Below are positions 21,971 to 34,597 of a stretch of DNA of 64,000 bases, in pieces. How positions within the stretch are numbered: the first letter of the stretch is position 1; every line of letters begins with the position of its first letter. Position numbers and translations under genes: made by a program. This DNA comes from Siphonodentalium dalli (taxonomy: Eukaryota > Mollusca > Scaphopoda > Gadilida > Siphonodentaliidae). The stretch is from NCBI GenBank assembly GCA_032622095.1, contig CP136067.1:135967990-136031989 (forward strand), read 5' to 3'. The notes under the pieces are model-generated. The model was not told the origin of the DNA, did not search any database, and worked only from the letters and a program-made list of their open reading frames with translations.

Positions 21971-24430
21971 GAGTTATGATCATAGATGAGGATACTAGGT
22001 ATACAGGGAGTTATTGTATGGTCATGAATGATGTGTGGGTATATAGGGAGTGCCCCGTTGGTAACGGTGGGACGTATATTTATATATGTTGTGGATGTGT
22101 TATCATTGGTGGTGTATGGGGAGTAGATTTATTATCATGGATGGCGTGTATGAGTATGGCAAGTATGGAACTTATGAGTGGTCGTATGTGCGGATATTGG
22201 TATATCTGGAAGGGCTCACCATTGGTGATGTGCATCTGTATACCTGGATTGACTCCATGGTCATGGGTTTGGCGAATAGGTATACATGTAGTGGCTGTAT
22301 GGTCCATGTTGAGGTGAATATGTATACAATGAGTGACTGTATGATCGTGAATGTAGTGAATATGTATACATAGAGTGACTATATGGTCGGGTGTAGGTGT
22401 ATACCTGGTGTTCATGCATTTGTGGTATGTACGGGTATAACCAAGTATGGTTGTATGATCAGGTGAACTAGTACATGTACGTGTATAAAGTGGGTGACTA
22501 TGTTGTCATTTGTGTGGTGTTCATGTACATATGGAGTTACTGGGGTAATGGGTGGGTTGTAGATGTGTACATTGGGTGGCTATCGCTTTCCACAATAACC
22601 CAAGGATATGTTAATCCATAGAGAGGTCATGTCATATCGTGGAAAGCGATAGCCACCCATTATCACACAGTCATTACATATATACATAAACACCACAGAC
22701 ATGACAATATAGTTACCCACTGCATACATGTACACCTGACCCATGACCACGGATGACCATACAGCCACGCGTCACAATGCAGGCACACCGGGTATACTCC
22801 TAAACATGACCCATAACCATATAGTCACTCCATGTATACCCATTCATCTCACCATTGGCCATAAGGTCATCCCCTGTATACCTATTCTCCAAACGCATGG
22901 TCAAATGGACAATCAAACGACTCCCAAAAGCTTAAAGCTTGTTGTCGAATCCCCTTCATATCATCACTGTTAATCTTTGTCTTGTTTTTTGTAATATACG
23001 AATAATATGGAATAAATACTGTTCACACCAATCAATATATACATCAACACCACAACAATGACCATAAAGTCATTCCGGTATACATATGCACATCACCAAT
23101 GGCCATATAGCCACTCGCTTCATACACATACCCTCACCCATGTTACCTGGTATACTCCTTCACCTGACCTATGGCCATATAGTCACCCCGTGTGTACCTA
23201 TTCAAAACATTCATACACGATCATGGTCAATCCTTGTATTTTATATTCACCCCAACATTGGCCATGTTAATCCCTGTATCCCTATTTGTAACACCATAGC
23301 CGAATAGCCACTCAATATATACTAATACACCCCAGCCATGTCAGTATAGTCACTCCATGTATGCATATGCACCTCATCCATGGCCATATAGCCACTCGCT
23401 ATATACACATATCCCTCGCCCATGACAATAAAGCAACACGTGTGTGTACTGGTATAACCTACACATGACGATACCGACACGAGTCACCAAACAGGAACAC
23501 CAGGTACATGTATACTCATACGCCTGTCACCCCCTATATAGATGTTCATTACATTTATGATCATACAGTCACTACTTGTATACCTACATGTACTCATCTC
23601 ACCATTAACCATACAGTCACTACCTGTATACATATTCGACACACATAGTCATATAACCACTCGATATACATATGCAGCCCACCCTAGACCATAGATTCAC
23701 TCCAGGTATACATGTAACCCTCACTAATGGCCATTCAGCCCTTCCAGATATACAAAAAACCCGCACATACGACCACTCAAACAATCCATACATGCATATA
23801 CACCACACATGACAATTCAGCAATTCACTGTATAATCATACACGCCATCCATGATAATACAGCTAAGCCCTATACACCCACCAATGATAATACATCCACG
23901 ATATATATAAATATACATCCACCCGTTACCACAAGGACACTCCCTATGTACCCACACGCTCAATAATGTCCACCCAGCTTACTCCAGGTATTCATATTCA
24001 ATCATGACCGTACAGTCATTCCATGTATACCTATACACATTACCCGTAACCATAAAATCACTACCTATTTATCCACACACCCCATCCATGATCACACAGA
24101 CAACACATGTACATCCCACCCACGACCTTACAGTCACTCCAAATATACATAATCAACACATAGATGACCATGTAGCTATATCCATACACCACACCAATGA
24201 CCATACAGGCACACCGGATGCACCCGTACTGGATATACACAATCATACACCATACAGTCACTCCATGCATACAGATTCACCTCACACCTGGCCATGACCT
24301 CTCCCTGTATACCTAGATGCATCTTACCATGGACAACCCACTTATAACCATATAGTCACTCATTGTATACCTACTCACATCAGTCATGACATACAATAAC
24401 TCCCTGTATACCTATTCACCTCACATATGA
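21971..24430. repeat. FB1 centre: minisatellite that reverses orientation
   Basis: Units of about 60 bp with GTATACAGGGAGTGACTGTA and TGGTCATGGGTGAGGTGAAT. They read on the plus strand from 21971 to about 22570 and on the minus strand from about 22660 to 24430, so the array is itself an inverted repeat, with a longer right side. Unit sequence is degenerate and open frames inside (for example 22080-22415) are artefacts. Confidence 0.85.
22574..22658. repeat. Hairpin at the orientation switch of FB1
   Basis: GGGTGGCTATCGCTTTCCAC (22574-22593) and its exact complement (22639-22658) with a 45 bp loop. It lies exactly where the minisatellite changes strand. Confidence 0.9.
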
Positions 24431-25677
24431 TCACAGAGTAACTCCCTGGCTACGATCTTGGCATCCACACTGTATCCTGTTGACATTTTTTTTTATCATA
24501 ATGGACCAGAATAGCCAAAGATTATGGTCCATCTCAGTTCTGTCTCAAAGTTCTGCCCATTTCCTTTCAATAAATATGGCCAAAATCACAAAAGAGGTTC
24601 TCGGCAAAATTACATACATTAAAATGAATTTGTCATGCCCCATACGGAACTGGGACAACTGGGAATAGAACATGTAGTTGTCAGTTAATTAACTAACACG
24701 TATAATAACCAAGTGAGTCACAATTTGCTACCTTTTCGGATAATGCAGAGAATGTTAGGGATATATGTAAAAAATTAGCATTTTACAAATTTGGTTGCCA
24801 TTTTGGAAGCCATCTTGAGAAATTTGGTCTATAAACACCGTAGTGTGACACATTTAAGATAGACCAAAACAATAAACACCTTTCAATCCAAAGATAGTTA
24901 TATTTTACCTGAAAAAATGGTCCCAACCTGAAAACTGAATTTTTGCCAATATTTATGTCAAGTTTTTTGGAGAAAAGTCTAATATTTTTGACGATGTCAG
25001 TGGTGAAAATAGTAAAAATGATCCATGGTGCATCAGACATGTTAGTATTCAATGTATAGAATTCAGAATGGCCAATTTTATACATCAACACAACTTGTAA
25101 GCGATTGCAGGACACGCTGGTGTAATATTTACCATTTTCCATATTTTGGCGGCCATATTGGCAGCCATTTTGAGCCAAAGTAAGAATTTTGGTTCCAGTG
25201 ATTTGGAATATGCATAGGTAATGATATGCCTCACTCACATTACAAAGTTCTGTACATTTTTTGTTGAAATATGACTAGAATCCCAATTGTGATATTTGTG
25301 TGTGAAATTTTATACCGCATTCTGTACAATCAAATTTTTGAGGGATCGGAAGGGGTTAGGACCCCAATAATTGCATATTTAATTGCTCCAATGATCAGTT
25401 TAATATACAAAACACAAAATAAAGTTGCATTACTCAACCAGTTCCAAACAGCATGAATTGATCTAGAAGATATTTGTGAAAAAACGTCATATTTTCAACT
25501 TCCGGCGGCCATTTTGGCGGCCATCTTGGATGGTGAGTTTAAATTTTGGCCCAAAAAAGTTTTAATATGTCTTAGCTTCACGAAAATATATACATTTGTA
25601 TACATTCTACTAGATTTTCCCGCTATAATTTTCAGAAAACTGGCTCACTTATAGTTCTAGAAAATGGATCGTGTTGT

Positions 25678-25713
25678 GGGGGGGGGGGGGGGGGGGGAGG
25701 GGGGGGGGGGGGG
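25678..25713. repeat. 36 bp G tract in the FB1 right arm
   Basis: All G except one A at 25698. The complementary position of the left arm holds only 18 bases of interrupted C (20753-20770), so the tract length has changed since the arms were identical. Confidence 0.9.
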
Positions 25714-26323
25714 TAACAAGTCTCGTTCTTATCAGAAAACGACATGAATATATATTTCTTAAGTTGATCGTATCGATTTAGGGATGTATTGGTTGTAATA
25801 GTGCAACGTTCCAGGGGTGTACGCACATACACACACGTTGGACGAATGCAATCATGTAAATAAAAGTGATTTTTTACGTTTTGAGGGGTGACCCGATGAC
25901 CCCCTTCTTATCTTAAAACCCCAGGAAAAGTTGTTTCTTAAGTTGTGTTTTTATAATTAGTATATATCAAAGTACTTTGAGACCAAAAATTATGGATGTA
26001 CGCGAAAGTGAAAAATCACGTTTTGGGGTTCAGCATGGGACCCCCTTTCTTATCTGAAAACCCTAGGAAAATCCCTTTCTTAAGTTGTGTTTTCTTAATC
26101 AGTACACTTAGGAGTATCATCAAACCAAAATTCATCGATGTACGCGGAAGTGTAAATAGAAGTGATTTTTGGCACTTTTTGGGGTTCAGCAGCCCCTAAA
26201 CCCCAGGAATGCGCAACTTAAGAAATCGGTATTTCAGAATGTTCCATTATTGGTACAAACTTTAGGGGGTCAAACCTTTTGTACGCAAAAGTGTAAATAG
26301 AACATATGCGGGCTCCCTAACTA

Positions 26324-27085
26324 TATAGTTATGTCACATTGTGTCAGACGTCATCCTACGCTGTGTTGGCACTATTTCAGGAAACACTGATATTCTTCGT
26401 GTTGTGATGCATGATTATCGGTATCAAGGTCTTTTGTTTCTTCCAACTGCGTTGTAATATAATGCAAGATGTAAAGACACTAAAATGTCATAATATTCTG
26501 TTGCAAATAGGTTCAACCTAAGTAACTAAACATTCGCATAGGTTGATATAAAACTTATTTGATTCTATAATAAGCCCATATAGTGAGCTTATACCCGTTA
26601 TTCCAGGAGGGGGAGGTGGTTTCTGAACAAATTAAAAGAGGGACCCCCGCTTGCAAAACTACAAAACCAATTACGTTTTTCCTCCGACAAATTGGGGACC
26701 CTTCTTTTTCTATATCCGTTGAAAATACGTGAAGATTAAACGAGGGTCCGTGATATACACCATTGAATTCGATGCGCATGATTCCGCTGCCGGGATTTTA
26801 ACAAAAATTCTACAAATTATGCCCAGGAATTGCATAAAACGCAATAGAGTGTGATATGGACAACATCCGACCTACCGCCTGCGAGTTTGTCCACCCTGTT
26901 CTGATTTAAACATAAGCCCTATCTCGAGTCGAACTGGACATCGCCAGATGACCCCCTCCACTGGTAAATATAAAACTGGTTATATATGTTTATTTTGTGA
27001 CGTTTTGAAGCAGATTATTGTCAACTTACGATTCGATTTTTACTGAATGGACAAAAGCACTGATATATAGGCCTATGTGGGATAC
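26324..27085. other. No feature recognised
   Basis: No repeat or coding signal that I can support. Confidence 0.35.
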
Positions 27086-27220
27086 TGATAGGCCACTATT
27101 TACATTGATAGGCCGCCATTTACATTGATAGGCACCTATTTACATTGATTGGTCGCTATTTACACTGATAGGCCACTATTTACATTGATATGTCGCTATT
27201 TACACTGATAGGCCGCGTGC
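27086..27220. repeat. 20 bp minisatellite, six units plus a partial
   Basis: Unit TGATAGGCCACTATTTACAT with substitutions but constant length. Confidence 0.9.
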
Positions 27221-27269
27221 CGGTTGGACAGTGTGGTTCCGCTGCGTGACTATTATATTGGACGCCTTA

Positions 27270-28050
27270 AGCCCCGGTTCCATATCCCCGATTTTCCACC
27301 CCGAATGTTCCCGAATGACTCCCGAATCATAATTTTGCAAAAATCGTGGAGTAAGTTCGGGACGAGTCGGTACAGTGAATTTTTACCCCCGAACATAATC
27401 GGGGATATCGGTGCTATCGGGGTCGATTCGGGACCATTCTGGGCCCGCTCCCGACAGTTTTGAAATGTTCAAAACTATCGGGAACCAAGCCGAATCGCTC
27501 CCGATTTGTCAATCATCGGGAGAAATTCGGGAGCAATTCGGCACCTATTCGGGAGTAGTCGGCAGTATTCGGCAATATTCGGGTGGATATTCTGGAGTAG
27601 TCGGCAGTATTCGGTAGCTTATTCCCGATTCGCCATGTGTGGCTGCTTTTATACTGAGATCCGGTGTATCTGCAAATTTCGGCATCGATTCGGGACGTTC
27701 GGCAGCAATTGAATACCAATTCGGTATTTATTCGGCATCAATTCGGTACCAGTTCGGCATTGATTCGGGGTATTCGGCAACAAGTCGGTAGTAATCTGGG
27801 TAATTCGGCAGCTACTCGCACGAAATTTCGGTATCAGTTCGGGATAATTCTTTATCATTCGGGAAGAAAATCGGAAGCATTCTGGAATACTCGGCAATGT
27901 TCGGGACGATTAAATTTTGTCATCAGTTCGGCGGCTTTTGGAATAAAACTCGTCCAGAATTCTCTCGAATGCTGCCGATTTGGTCTGGTCCCGAATTGGT
28001 GCCGAATATACTAATTCGGGACAGAAAATCGGGAATATGGAACCGGGGCA
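27270..28050. mobile_element. 781 bp element with TIRs and an ATTCGGGA-rich interior
   Basis: Seen: termini GCCCCGGTTCCATATCCCCG and the near-exact complement ATATGGAACCGGGGC with GAAAATCGGGA inside. TTA occurs just outside both ends (27267-27269 and 28051-28053). The interior is a loose repeat of ATTCGGCA/ATTCGGGA words of about 10-16 bp, CCCGAAT-oriented at the left edge. Known: TWA target duplications are typical of PIF/Harbinger elements. Assignment is tentative. Open frames inside are repeat artefacts. Confidence 0.65.
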
Positions 28051-28135
28051 TTACTGAAATAAATAAACTGATTTATCGAATGCAACTCAGGTACATGTAT
28101 GGACGTGGCGATTGGGGGTTGTTGTTGTGTGCATG

Positions 28136-28310
28136 CGTCGCGTCAGAACTAAACTGATCTATCTACATTTTGGCGGGAAAATGAGAAATTGGTATTTTTC
28201 GATTCGGTGCGGCATTTCCTGTCCGAAAATCACCAGATATCTTGTCTAACATTATTATAGAAAATTTAAATGAGAGGCTGTGTAAATCTGTTACATTTCA
28301 AACGATGCTT
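28136..28310 (+). repeat. Copy of the CGTCGCGTCAG repeat (left part)
   Basis: About 170 bp closely similar to 41880-42050 (CGTCGCGTCAGAACTAAACT, CATTTTGGCGGG, ATTCGGTGCGG, AATGAGAGGCTGTGTAAAT). No inverted right end seen here, so it is a fragment. Confidence 0.75.
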
Positions 28311-28911
28311 CGTTTTTTAATCATGGACTTTCTTCCGGGTTTTGAATTCAATGTTTATTGCGATATCGGCTCACAAAAGTCACAGAAATCATGCAATCTC
28401 GAACTATGACCACAACCTACTGTTAATAGATTATTAAGGAACAACTATTAACAAAGAAATATATACCCTGCATTATCTGTTCAATGTTATAAACTTTCTC
28501 GTCAGAACAGTTCAGAACATCTCACAGTTCCCATTCTGTGAATGGGTGGCGTATGCTCTCTATGGGCATAGCCAGAGTAGAAATACACGATATGATCAAG
28601 TGAAAACGAATTCATCGACATTGTCATGAATCACATGAATGTAATAATATTCACGATCCGTTGTGTTCGGATCCCGACATGTTATGACAACGTGCTGATT
28701 ATGTAACATCGCCCCCGATAGCATCAAACGCTTCCCGGAATCGATAGAGTTCAATGATTAATAAATCGTGTGATCCGATATTAATCAGGACAGAGCGATT
28801 TACGTTAATTGTTGTATATGTACTCTAGTATAGCTGAAGTTCGAGAGCTCGCGTTGGTTGGACTCCAACGAATAGCAAGGATCAACTATAGTTCGTTCTC
28901 AACGCTATATA
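28311..28911. other. No gene recognised
   Basis: A stretch near 28767-28815 (GAGCGATTTACGTTAATTGT) resembles 36885-36920, a short shared repeat. Nothing else. Confidence 0.35.
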
Positions 28912-28916
28912 TTTAA

Positions 28917-29918
28917 GATGCATAATCCGATTAAGCGCCCCTCAATTACGGTTTATTTGGATTCGGGTGTAAACAAATATTTGATTCGAGTCGAGGAACC
29001 CACCTATCAAAGCTCAGAGTTATTAGATATCGATTTTTTAAATCTATTATTTTTCACCATCGAGACTTATCAGTGGCCCAGTAAAAAGTCGACGAGCCGA
29101 CGGTCTCGGACAAAGTTGTTGATGAAGATAGATAACTCTAAAATCAAGAGGCTTTGCGTTGATAATAAGGCCAAATTTCGTCGAACAACATGTTGATAAA
29201 ACGTTTCGGGCAATTTTATACTATAGTTGAGAGTGGTTGTCATTATTTTTGGGCAATTAATCGATTCTGATGACTGAAGCGGCATTTCTAAAAATTTTGT
29301 TGTTGTTGTAATCTAATTATATGGGGACCATCGAATCGAATTGAGTACCTTTAACAGTTCTGATTAAAATCATACTCAAAACGCTCGACATACTGAGTCT
29401 GACGAAATTTGGTAGGGGTTCCATTACTAAGAGCAGGAATTACTTAAAGGTAATCTATCCGATCAGAGTGTCCCCATAACATGAATATACAACAACAACA
29501 ACAACAATATTTCTTCAAAATAGGCTCTAGTTATCAGAATCGATTAATTGCAACAAAATAATGCTAACCAACTGTCAACTATATGGCATCAAATTTCCCA
29601 AAACGTGTTATTTATAAATATTTTGTTCAACGAACTATGGCCGTATTACCACTTGAGTATTCACGAAATTTGGCCGTATATATTACAACTTGTTTTTAGA
29701 GTTATCCATCTTTATCCGCAATTTTGTCCGAGACCATCCGTTTGCCGACGTGTTTCTGGGCCACATATAATTGCACATCTCGAGAAATAACAAATTCAAA
29801 AATCGATATCTGATCACTCTGAGCTTTGATGGGTGGGTTCTTCGATTCTAATCAAATATTTGTTACCCCCGAAGCCAAAGAAATAGTAAATTAGGAGCGT
29901 TAATTCGGATTATGCATC
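28917..29918. mobile_element. 1 kb foldback element with 5 bp target duplications
   Basis: Seen: TTTAA at 28912-28916 and 29919-29923. Ends are inverted (GATGCATAATCCGATTAAGC at left; GGATTATGCATC at right). The inversion continues for most of the length, the arms meeting near 29360-29440. The right arm has drifted and carries (CAA)n opposite (TTG)n. A single arm is present alone at 52215-52641. The 92-codon open frame (28918-29196) has no recognisable similarity. Superfamily unknown. Confidence 0.8.
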
Positions 29919-29923
29919 TTTAA

Positions 29924-30243
29924 TTGCCAAGCAATCAGTAAATCGATGAAACCAATCAGGAGATAGTCGCACGGAATCCCCAAGACTATGGAATTCCTTC
30001 AGCCAGTGCGATTACAGTACAATCCGCCCAGCACAGGGGGGGGGGGGGGGGGGAGGTCTGCAAAAAAAATAATTCAGGACTGAAAATAAAAATGAACAAA
30101 TACAAATCTGTATGCTGTAAATTTAAACTTTAGGCATCGCCCTTAATGCTAACTAATGTATACAAATCGTTTAGTGTTAGACTATTTGGTGCATATATCA
30201 TATGAAGCGATTATCATATTTGTCAGCATAATTGTCTTATGTG
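29924..30243. other. No gene; G-run
   Basis: 18-G run at 30036-30053; otherwise nothing seen. Confidence 0.45.
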
Positions 30244-30400
30244 ACTTAAGAAATAACTCTTATTTCGATTAAGGTTTTGCAGTTATAACCGAACAGTTTG
30301 AAGATAATTTCTATAACGCGCGTAGTTATACAAATTTAACTTCAAACATTACGGTTATAACTCATAACCTTAATCGAAACAAGAGTTATTTCTTATAAGT
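30244..30400. repeat. 157 bp hairpin with arms of about 58 bp
   Basis: ACTTAAGAAATAACTCTTAT at 30244 pairs with AAGAGTTATTTCTTATAAGT at 30381-30400, and inner parts (CGATTAAGGTT, GTTATAACCG, TTTGAAG) also pair. MITE-like; no target duplication found. Confidence 0.8.
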
Positions 30401-31199
30401 TTAATCCGTCATTCCACAAGAGAAGCACCATATTAAAGTAGAAGGTATAAGTATAAAAGGAGCGTAAACCTCTGAGATTATTGCCGACGAAAAAGACGCA
30501 CTCAAAGTTGAAATGCTGTCAATCAAATATCCAATTAACGAGTGATCAAATTGTGAATTCGTCGCTTTTGATTGGCTAGAGAACAGCGCACACGCAGTGA
30601 TCAAATGATCACTCCACTGTGACAGCAGGTGTTCCAGATATATTTCGCCTGTATACGATGACACGAGTTGTTAGTTCATGAAACTTAATTTATTTGAACA
30701 TGTTAGCTTGATTGCTGGATCGAGTCTTGTTGATTTTTCTAGTTACTTATGCACCATGTTAAAACACGAATTTACTGTTTAGTATACATTAGTGGGTAAT
30801 TGGCAGTAAATTTAATGACAGAGCAGGACTGCCTGGAGGATTTTTGATGCCACATCGGAATCCCTGTTTATATCGCAGAAAGTATTGCATAATAATTTTC
30901 ATGTACATTTTAGGCACGCGGTATGTAGGCGTGGTCATATAACACGATGCTGATATGAGTGTGGTCTTTTCAATAACAGAAGTAATCAAGAAATTTAGGT
31001 CATCGAGTATAACTTTAATAGCTAAATGTGTGACAACCAATGGTTTTACAGCATTTTGTGGATTGGCAGCTTATGAGTAAATTATTAAGATTTGACTTTG
31101 CTAATTTGCAGTTAAAGTTTTGTTTTAAAGTCTGACTCACTTCACTAGTAGTACACCTTTTTATTTTGAACGATAGTAACAACTATTTGCCTAATTATG
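30401..31199. other. No gene recognised
   Basis: Minus-strand frames at 30401-30664 and 30789-31040 have no recognisable similarity or splice context. Confidence 0.3.
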
Positions 31200-31222
31200 T
31201 ATATATATATATATATATATAA
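31200..31222. repeat. (TA)n microsatellite
   Basis: About 11 TA dinucleotides. Confidence 0.95.
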
Positions 31223-31321
31223 CCATGGTGCCCGCGGATGTCCTTATTCTATCAGTATCTTGTGTTTTATATAAATATAACCTGTGTGTAATGTGTACAT
31301 TCTGTTGGACTAACTTTAACC

Positions 31322-31590
31322 AGGATTCCGGATTCGGATCCGGATTTGGCCGAAAATGTGCTTTTTCCCGGATTCCGGATCCGACCCACTTATATAAATT
31401 GCTTTAAATCACTATTAAGTGGCATTTTCGCCGTTGTATGTTATTTTATCAGCTAGAGGTCCTATAGTCACGAATCCGGGCTTCCCTAGCTGATAAAGTC
31501 ATATACAACGGTGATATAATGCAAACATCCAACATAATAGTGGTTTAAAGTAGTTTTAAAAAGTGGGTCGGACCCGGATCCGGAATCCGA
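31322..31590. repeat. Inverted repeat with TCCGGATCCGG ends
   Basis: GGATTCCGGATTCGGATCCG at the left and CCCGGATCCGGAATCC at the right. Arms continue through CCGACCCACTT, TTTAAATCACTATTA, CCGTTGTATG and TATCAGCTAG, with a loop of about 28 bp around 31458-31485. A 270 bp MITE-like structure. Confidence 0.75.
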
Positions 31591-31837
31591 GACCACCCCT
31601 ATTTTGATAATTAGACCAACTGGTCTACCCTGTTCTGTTAGAGAAAACTTTTTGATATCTGGCCTCGGATCATTAATGACATATAAGCCGTATAAAACAA
31701 TTATATCATATATGCATCGGTGTGCATCAGTTGGGTTATTATTGACTCATATTGAGTGGAGACATCTCACGACAACTAATATCATGTTCATTATGTACTA
31801 ACAGGATATGATATAATTTAAGTTTGATATATTGCTA

Positions 31838-32474
31838 GCAGGTGGACCCGACTTCGTCCGGGCTGTTTCCCCTCTTCTTTTCGGCGAATTGCGCGATTTG
31901 ACCTTGAATTGTCCATTTTGAAGGTCAAGGTCAGGTGGGGTCACGATTTACCCGTCCAAAACACTGCCCGGACAAAAGTACCCGACAAAAGTACCAGTCG
32001 AAATCCATCCGGTTTTACCCGATTTGACCTTGAATTGATCATTTAGAAGGTCATGGTCAGGTCGGGGTCACGATTTGACCCGTCCAAAATACTCAGTGGA
32101 CAAAAGTAACCCTATGTATCAAATTTCGTGAAAATCCCATCAAAATTCGCGATTTGACCTTGAAATTACCCGATTTCAAGGTCAAGGTCACGTCGCAGGG
32201 CAAATTAATAGGTTTATGTCACTCCCCGGCCGAAGGTATCCCCACATATCAAGTTTCATCGAAATCCCGTGATATTCGGGCGTTTGACCTTGAAATTGCC
32301 CGATTTCAAGGTCAAGGTCACGTCGCACGGGCAAATTGATAGGCCTATGTCACTTTCCGGCCGAAAGTACCCAACATACCAAGTTTCGTCGAAATCGGCT
32401 CGGCCATTTTCGAGTCCATCGCGAACAGACAGACAGACACACACACACACACACACCCTCACACACACACACAC

Positions 32475-32511
<37 letters not shown>

Positions 32512-32513
32512 GA
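31838..32513 (+). repeat. Dispersed repeat with TCAAGGTCA units and (GACA)(CA) tail
   Basis: Starts near GCTAGCAGGTGGACCCGACT (TTCGTCCGGG). It contains four to five units with GATTTGACCTTGAAATTGCC and TTTCAAGGTCAAGGTCACGT (about 31895-32350), then CCAAGTTTCGTCGAAATCGG, and ends in GACAGACAGACA and (CA)n at 32424-32513. The same start and end logic occurs at 38787-39329 and, reversed, 40590-41069. Family unnamed. Confidence 0.65.
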
Positions 32514-33968
32514 TCTTCCAAAATATATTGTAGATGATAATATAATTTTAAGCTAAATATTTCTCCAGTCAATTATAAATTATTAACTCAAAACTGATGT
32601 TATGGCGAACGGTACCACGAACACTGGAATATACTTGAGACATGGTTCAAGGCTCAAGCGAAGGCAAATTTACAGCACCTCACTAATGCAACATCTATAT
32701 TCATACTAAAATAGAATTATTTATGATGCTGAAAGAATAGAACGGTCTCAATGTTTTCTGGGGTCCGGACTACCCTCACCGCGTCCTGCATGTGCATGTG
32801 ACTACCCTCACCGCGACCCGCCTCCGATACGGTGAGCATATTGGACGATCACCATTTTCGTGGAAATATCCATGCCCGTGTTAATAGAAATGTATATAAA
32901 AATCACATCTGCGCGTATACCCTGATAATATTGTCGCGGCAAAACAACACGATAACTTTCGGAAATAGGTACATGTATTCGCAGACCAAATGACACAAAA
33001 TATTGCCGATTGTTTTCTCGTAATAAGTGTTGTCGTCCTCTCCGTTCGAAACTCACTTCGGATCACCTACTCCACATACATGACGTATATATAGGCCTAC
33101 ATGTAGCAATATCTGACATTGGACATCCTCTTAAAATCTCATGACGGCGTCCGCGCATATCTACGAACCTTTAGAAACAAACCTTTGAAGTTATTTCTCA
33201 CTCGACGAAAATTGTATTTTAAAATTCTAAATCTAATAACGCAGAGCTATAAAATGTGACTCCAACGACTCAGATACATAGTTTTTGCCCCTGAAACAGG
33301 GTACTAGTACTATATATGGGTGTAAAGTCGGGGTGGCAACCTTGATATAGCTTGAGTTCAACTTGTGGCTGAATAGCCCATTCCATAATCGTGTGTAATT
33401 AACATCAATACCGACTGCTCGAATACGGTTATATCGTGTTCTCGCATGGCATCGACATAATCAATTGAATACTAATATAGCCTAGGTCCATAGCATTAAC
33501 CAAAGATACAAATAATCGGTTTCAACAATCTTATTTATGAGACATGTCTTTCATGGACACAAATGTACACTATTATTAACACTTTACAGGGCGTTCCCTA
33601 GAGTATTGGCAGAGTTTTACTGGTACGGTGCAAACTGATAACATGAATTAAGCAATGGGGTCGATAATGGAAGTGGCATAATGCTGATGAATTCGCTCAA
33701 TAACCACCCGATACGCATGGTATTATCAGATATAGATACGTAATGGCGCTCATTTTTACCATCTGCAGATACTTAATTGTGCACCGTATATACAAACATC
33801 GATCCCACTGTTAAAATGCACAGAGTGATCAATAATTTATTGGTTTCGATGATTACATGACATAATTCTATCCCAATTCTCAATTGATGAAAACGGAAAA
33901 GGAAGTTATACCGTTCACTCAAATTAGGACAGTCCGCTTACCATAGTAAACGGACACACTACATGTAT
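32514..33968. other. No gene or repeat recognised
   Basis: About 1.45 kb in which I see only short unrecognised open frames. A small direct repeat (GACTACCCTCACCGCG) occurs at 32767 and 32801. Confidence 0.35.
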
Positions 33969-33972
33969 TTAA

Positions 33973-34465
33973 AGGTACGGTTGGCCTTGGTGGTGGGTAT
34001 CCTGTGAAAATATTTACACCTGTCAAAAACCGCCACAAACAGAAAGAACATCAAAATGTAGACAGACTTTGTCCGTATACAAATAAGAAATGTCGCATAA
34101 ACAGTATGTTATTGTCAAATGTTTGACCATTGTTATGTAAACAAAGGCATAAAAAGTTACCTTTCTGGTGTTTGTTTATATTATGATGGTAAACATACAG
34201 AGCGTTCTTTGTTGGTGAATTCCTGATATGGAACTAATAAAGAGCGTTTATGCCATTTGTGTGTGATTAGCAGTAGCATTGTGCTGTCTTCTGTAACACA
34301 AACAGGCTCTTGCTTAGGTAAAATACAGTAGGTCTTTGTGATAACATGCTGTTTACGCGATGGTCATGGTATATATGAACGAAACTGTATGCGTTTTAAT
34401 GTTTTTCTATTTACGGTGATTGGAACAAATATGAATATTTTCGACAACTAAGGCCTCACGTGCCT
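33973..34465 (-). mobile_element. Family A miniature transposon, TTAA-flanked, copy 2
   Basis: TTAA at 33969-33972 and 34466-34469. Ends AGGTACGGTTGGCC and the complement of GGCCTCACGTGCCT. Aligned in reverse with 867-1383 over nearly the full length (for example CATAAACAGTATGTTATTGT and AATAAAGAGCGTTTATGCCA). 493 bp; no coding capacity. Confidence 0.75.
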
Positions 34466-34597
34466 TTAAATACAGTAGATAGCTGACACTTGTACGATCA
34501 TTAACATACATTAATAAGTCTAATGATATACCGATATTGCAACAAGTTTTACAAAGATATGAGCGAAGGATGAAAGGGACCTGCACATTGCAGTCCA

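Larger units (their letters stand above)
20140..26323. mobile_element. FB1: large foldback element, about 6.2 kb
   Basis: Seen: the ends are inverted copies (TAGTTGGGGAGCCCGCATAT at left; complement of ATATGCGGGCTCCCTAACTA at right). The inversion continues through about 1.8 kb arms (20140-21970 versus 24431-26323), including matching details such as AGAACTATAAGTGAGCCAG, the GCCGCCAAAATGGCC stretches and a homopolymer (C-run 20753-20770 opposite G-run 25678-25713). The centre (21971-24430) is minisatellite in both orientations. Known: foldback elements such as Drosophila FB and sea-urchin TU have long inverted repeats built of subrepeats. No transposase is visible. Target duplication not identified. 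A related element is 56858-63835. Confidence 0.8.
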
